From Cyanobacteria bacterium GSL.Bin1 (lineage in GTDB: Bacteria > Cyanobacteriota > Cyanobacteriia > Cyanobacteriales > Rubidibacteraceae), in assembly GCA_009909085.1 (NCBI GenBank), contig JAAANX010000093.1:20019-84018 (forward strand): DNA of 64,000 bases. Reading direction: 5' to 3'. Below the pieces are notes generated by a model. The model was given only the letters and a program-made list of their open reading frames with translations, was not told the origin of the DNA and made no database searches. The translations under genes and the position numbers were made by a program. Of this stretch, positions 61,699-64,000 are shown piece by piece (the first letter of the stretch is position 1; the number at the start of each line of letters is the position of its first letter).

Positions 61699-62559
61699 TT
61701 ACAAGGTGCCACGAAATAATCCTTGAGGACGAATCAGAAGCATCAAAACCATGATAGCGAGAGCTATCCCTAGTTTATACTGAGATCCCAAAAAAGGTAC
61801 ACTGAGTTCCTGCGCAATTCCAATGACGTATGCGCCAGTAATCGCACCATAAGGATTACCAATCCCCCCTAAAATTACGGAAGCAAAGATGGGTAAAATT
61901 AAAAACCAACCCATGTTGGGGCGAACCGCTGTGATCAGTCCATAATTGGCTCCCGCGATCGCGGTTAAAACCCCTGCAATTACCCAAGTCCAAATCACGA
62001 CTTGTTCCACATTAATCCCTGACACACGGGCTAAATCAATATTGTCAGCAACCGCCCGCATCGCTTTGCCAATTTTGCTGTTTTGAAGCAGAAAATGCAA
62101 AATGACAATGGCCAGTAAAGATAAACCAATGGCAATGATGCGATAGTAGGCAACTTTCAGTCCAAAAATATCCAAAGCCGGTAGAATTGGCAAGTCATAA
62201 GATTGGTTACTCCCTCCCCAAATTAATAAAATCGTACTGCGCAAAAAGAGGGCTAAGCCAATGGAAATAATGATTAAAGTAGTCGGTTGGGCGCGAACAT
62301 TGCGCATGGGTTTCCAGAGCAAAACTTCCGTTACTAACATGACAATGACAGTTCCGATCGCGCCGACGATCATGGAAAGCCAAATATTTAAACCCGCTAC
62401 GTTACTCACCCAGGTCATATAAGCGCCAACTGTCATCAAATCACCTTGAGCAAAGTTGGGTAAACGCAGAATACCAAAGGTTAAAGTGAGTCCAACAGCA
62501 ACCAGAGAAATAATACTACCCACCGCGAGTCCGTTAATCAAAAGTTGTGCAGTATCCAT
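61699..62559 (-). CDS. natD: branched-chain/neutral amino-acid ABC permease (LivH/NatD type)
   Basis: 286 residues, eight or so helices. Start INGLAVGSIISLVAVGLTLTFGI, PNFAQGDLMTVGAYMTW, AMRAVADNIDLARVSGI and VILGGIGNPYGAITGAYVIG are standard LivH blocks. In cyanobacteria the neutral amino-acid importer Nat is encoded in scattered units, with NatD as this permease. No other Nat gene is adjacent. The exact substrate is inferred from family. Confidence 0.9.
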   Translation of the reverse strand: MDTAQLLINGLAVGSIISLVAVGLTLTFGILRLPNFAQGDLMTVGAYMTWVSNVAGLNIWLSMIVGAIGTVIVMLVTEVLLWKPMRNVRAQPTTLIIISIGLALFLRSTILLIWGGSNQSYDLPILPALDIFGLKVAYYRIIAIGLSLLAIVILHFLLQNSKIGKAMRAVADNIDLARVSGINVEQVVIWTWVIAGVLTAIAGANYGLITAVRPNMGWFLILPIFASVILGGIGNPYGAITGAYVIGIAQELSVPFLGSQYKLGIALAIMVLMLLIRPQGLFRGTL

Positions 62560-62666
62560 GTTGAGTCGAGATAGAATTTGGTTATTATTAGTAATCAGAA
62601 TAGTTAACCTTGGGAAAAATTAGTCCTTGATTTAGGCTATTGATTTCTAATTCTTAGTACTTGATT

Positions 62667-63053
62667 ATGAATGATTTTAATTCCCCTTTGAATGCCGAAA
62701 CAACGCCCGACGAAGCCAGCGAAACCCGTCTTCCTCCCTGGGGAAGTGTGACTGTTTTGGAAAAAGGAGAGCGGTACTGTATTAATCGCATTGAACTTAA
62801 GCCAGGACATCATATTAGCACGCAACTTCACTATCATCGTACAGAACACTGGGTCGTTGTTGCGGGAACAGCGAAAGTGATTAAAGACGGAAAAGAACTA
62901 ACGCTGATGGCTAAACAATCCACTTATGTTCCGATGAATACTCCCCATCGGGTTGAAAACCCCGGTGTTATTCCTTTAATTATGATTGAAGTGCAAAATG
63001 GGGAATATTTAGGAGAGGATGATATTGTTCGCTTTGGTGATGGGGAAGTTTAA
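62667..63053 (+). CDS. cupin protein, mannose-6-phosphate-isomerase type II-like
   Basis: 128 residues from ATG at 62667. A single cupin barrel: PPWGSVTVLEKGERYCINRI, then KPGHHISTQLHYHRTEHWVV with the metal-binding histidines and Glu. VPMNTPHRVENPGVIPLIMIEVQ completes the second motif. It equals the isolated C-terminal domain of bifunctional ManC-type enzymes. These small proteins are assumed to be mannose-6-phosphate isomerases or sugar-binding cupins. It precedes the LRAT-like gene by 23 bases. Confidence 0.85.
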   Translation: MNDFNSPLNAETTPDEASETRLPPWGSVTVLEKGERYCINRIELKPGHHISTQLHYHRTEHWVVVAGTAKVIKDGKELTLMAKQSTYVPMNTPHRVENPGVIPLIMIEVQNGEYLGEDDIVRFGDGEV

Positions 63054-63076
63054 ATTAACTATCAAAAAAAACCGTC

Positions 63077-63766
63077 ATGGCACGAGGCGATCAAATTTAC
63101 ATTTTAGAACGCTTTGTTAATTTACAAGGGGTGTATGAACATCATGGTATTGACTGTGGTGATGGCAGTGTCATTCATTTGCGCAAGACGAATGAAATAA
63201 TTACTCGCGCTTCTTTTGCCGAGTTTACAAAGAACCAAACCGTTTATGTGAAACATTACCCGCTTTCTTTTGTTTCTGATGTCGTGGTTCATCGTGCGGA
63301 AAGCCGTTTAGGAGAAAAAGCCCGTTACAATCTTTTGTTTAATAACTGTGAACATTTTGCCACCTGGTGTAAGACGGGTTATCCTCATAGCCAACAGGTG
63401 AAAGATTTTATTCCCATTTGGTCGCGAATGAAGGTGGAAAATCTTTCCCAACCTCTAGAAGAAGCGCTGGAAGAAAATCAAGACACGACAGCACAAGCAC
63501 AATTATTCAATGATGCTTTGGCTGATATTAAAAAAGTTTGGGATCAAACTCAACCTCGCTATAACCAGACTTTAGCAGAGATGAAAGTGTGGCAAAGTGT
63601 TGCTTGGAAAGCACTGCAGGAAGGAAAAGAAGAAGTAGCCAAAGCAGCGATTAAGCGAAAACTTCGCTATCAAAAGCAAGCGGAAAAAGATCAAAAACAG
63701 TTGGAACAATTAGCCAAGATGACCGAAACGTTGTTGCAATCTCGTTTTTCTCAGCGCTCATCTTAA
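63077..63766 (+). CDS. LRAT/NlpC-P60-like protein with helical tail
   Basis: 229 residues. The LRAT fold is complete in the first 110: His23 (GVYEHHGIDCG), His34 (GSVIHLR), and Cys91 in the hallmark NNCEHFATWC. LRAT-type thiol enzymes transfer acyl groups or hydrolyse amides and lipids. The remaining 120 residues are highly charged and helical, ending KRKLRYQKQAEKDQKQLEQL, likely a coiled coil. No signal peptide, so a cytoplasmic enzyme. The substrate is unknown, and the tail is not part of the known family core. Confidence 0.85.
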   Translation: MARGDQIYILERFVNLQGVYEHHGIDCGDGSVIHLRKTNEIITRASFAEFTKNQTVYVKHYPLSFVSDVVVHRAESRLGEKARYNLLFNNCEHFATWCKTGYPHSQQVKDFIPIWSRMKVENLSQPLEEALEENQDTTAQAQLFNDALADIKKVWDQTQPRYNQTLAEMKVWQSVAWKALQEGKEEVAKAAIKRKLRYQKQAEKDQKQLEQLAKMTETLLQSRFSQRSS

Positions 63767-63854
63767 GTTTTTTCTAGTCTTCAAGGATGAGTCAAAAATT
63801 AGGCTAAGCCAGGTCCTAAAATGATTGATACGGTTTTTAAAATCTTAGTTAAGA

Positions 63855-64000
63855 ATGTCTGACTCAAAACATATCCATGCTGCTGTTGCCAATCTCTACA
63901 ACGCTTATCCGTTCCCCCCTGAACCCTTACTGGATGAACCGCCACCGGGTTACAATTGGCGTTGGAATTGGACCGCTGCTTATGATTTCTGTACAGGAAT
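63855..64000 (+). CDS. class I SAM-dependent methyltransferase, N-terminal part (cut by window edge)
   Basis: The 48 visible codons (start MSDSKHIHAAVANLYNAYPF, then LLDEPPPGYNWRWNW) match the N-terminus of a cyanobacterial class I methyltransferase family. The chromophore-like WRW block and TAAYDFCTG precede the SAM-binding motif. The catalytic domain lies outside the window, so only the family start can be judged. Confidence 0.7.
   Translation, partial: MSDSKHIHAAVANLYNAYPFPPEPLLDEPPPGYNWRWNWTAAYDFCTG

Noticed and set aside
1..64000. CRISPR array or cas genes
   Set aside because: No regularly spaced direct repeats of CRISPR length were seen; the repeats present are 7-bp heptads or single palindromes, and the only nuclease of the Cas12 lineage is TnpB.

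Overview
The window comes from a cyanobacterium, probably a salt- and alkali-tolerant one of the Halothece/Euhalothece/Aphanothece/Dactylococcopsis type. It holds apcD (allophycocyanin-B), psaE (photosystem I), sipA and several small proteins known only from cyanobacteria. The HIP1 octamer GCGATCGC recurs throughout, often as the longer palindrome GCGCGATCGCGC. The eight-gene Mrp antiporter cluster with two MrpD genes, a NapA-type antiporter and the sodium/bicarbonate symporter BicA lie consecutively on one strand. The species is inferred from gene content, not proven.

Layout. 1-2.6 kb: accessory DNA with two toxin-antitoxin pairs, a broken DNA-binding gene and an orphan glycine-rich membrane protein. 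2.8-8.5 kb: oligopeptidase (prlC), apcD with a clear terminator, two small conserved genes, Fe-superoxide dismutase and an M42-like peptidase. 8.5-10.4 kb: a decayed zone with a small reading frame, a 116-bp inverted-repeat element, an internally deleted ISAs1-type transposase and the tail of a broken gene. 10.4-14.9 kb: topA, an MsrP-like molybdoenzyme and a phytochelatin-synthase-like protease. 15.0-24.2 kb: the sodium block (mrpB-A'-G-F-E-D2-D1-C, napA, bicA), all on the minus strand. 24.8-35.4 kb: a lone DppB-type permease, a glucosylglycerol-hydrolase-like enzyme, two Uma2 genes (one carrying an in-frame palindromic insert), a membrane GTPase, a YgiT-type zinc protein, recQ, sipA and sirohydrochlorin chelatase. 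35.5-44.3 kb: mltA with a small partner gene, a TnpB-only transposon, a CBS protein, an MFS carrier, a DUF39 protein, cobA, surE, a SIMPL protein and tRNA-Arg(CCU). 44.3-49.2 kb: a second decayed stretch with short reading frames, a phosphorothioation-associated methyltransferase with a duplicated flanking domain, and a DUF1400 hydrolase. 49.2-64 kb: mainly core genes (cobM, lgt, mnmA, dprA, mutM, psaE, a Crp-type regulator, natD) and the start of a methyltransferase at the right edge.

How the genes work together. Mrp and NapA would export sodium and hold cytoplasmic pH, and BicA would spend the inward sodium gradient on bicarbonate uptake. That makes the block a coherent sodium-cycle and carbon-supply module. 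CobA, CbiX and CobM belong to siroheme/corrinoid synthesis but are scattered. Intergenic spaces carry repeats: heptads of the TCATTNG type in at least seven gaps, GTAGGGTG-type hairpins in three, and larger palindromes.

The strongest leads for something new are the glycine-zipper protein beside the toxin-antitoxin pairs, the duplicated-domain methyltransferase with small upstream reading frames, the palindromic insert in a Uma2 gene, and the 116-bp inverted-repeat element. No CRISPR array and no complete, clearly novel multi-gene defence system was seen.
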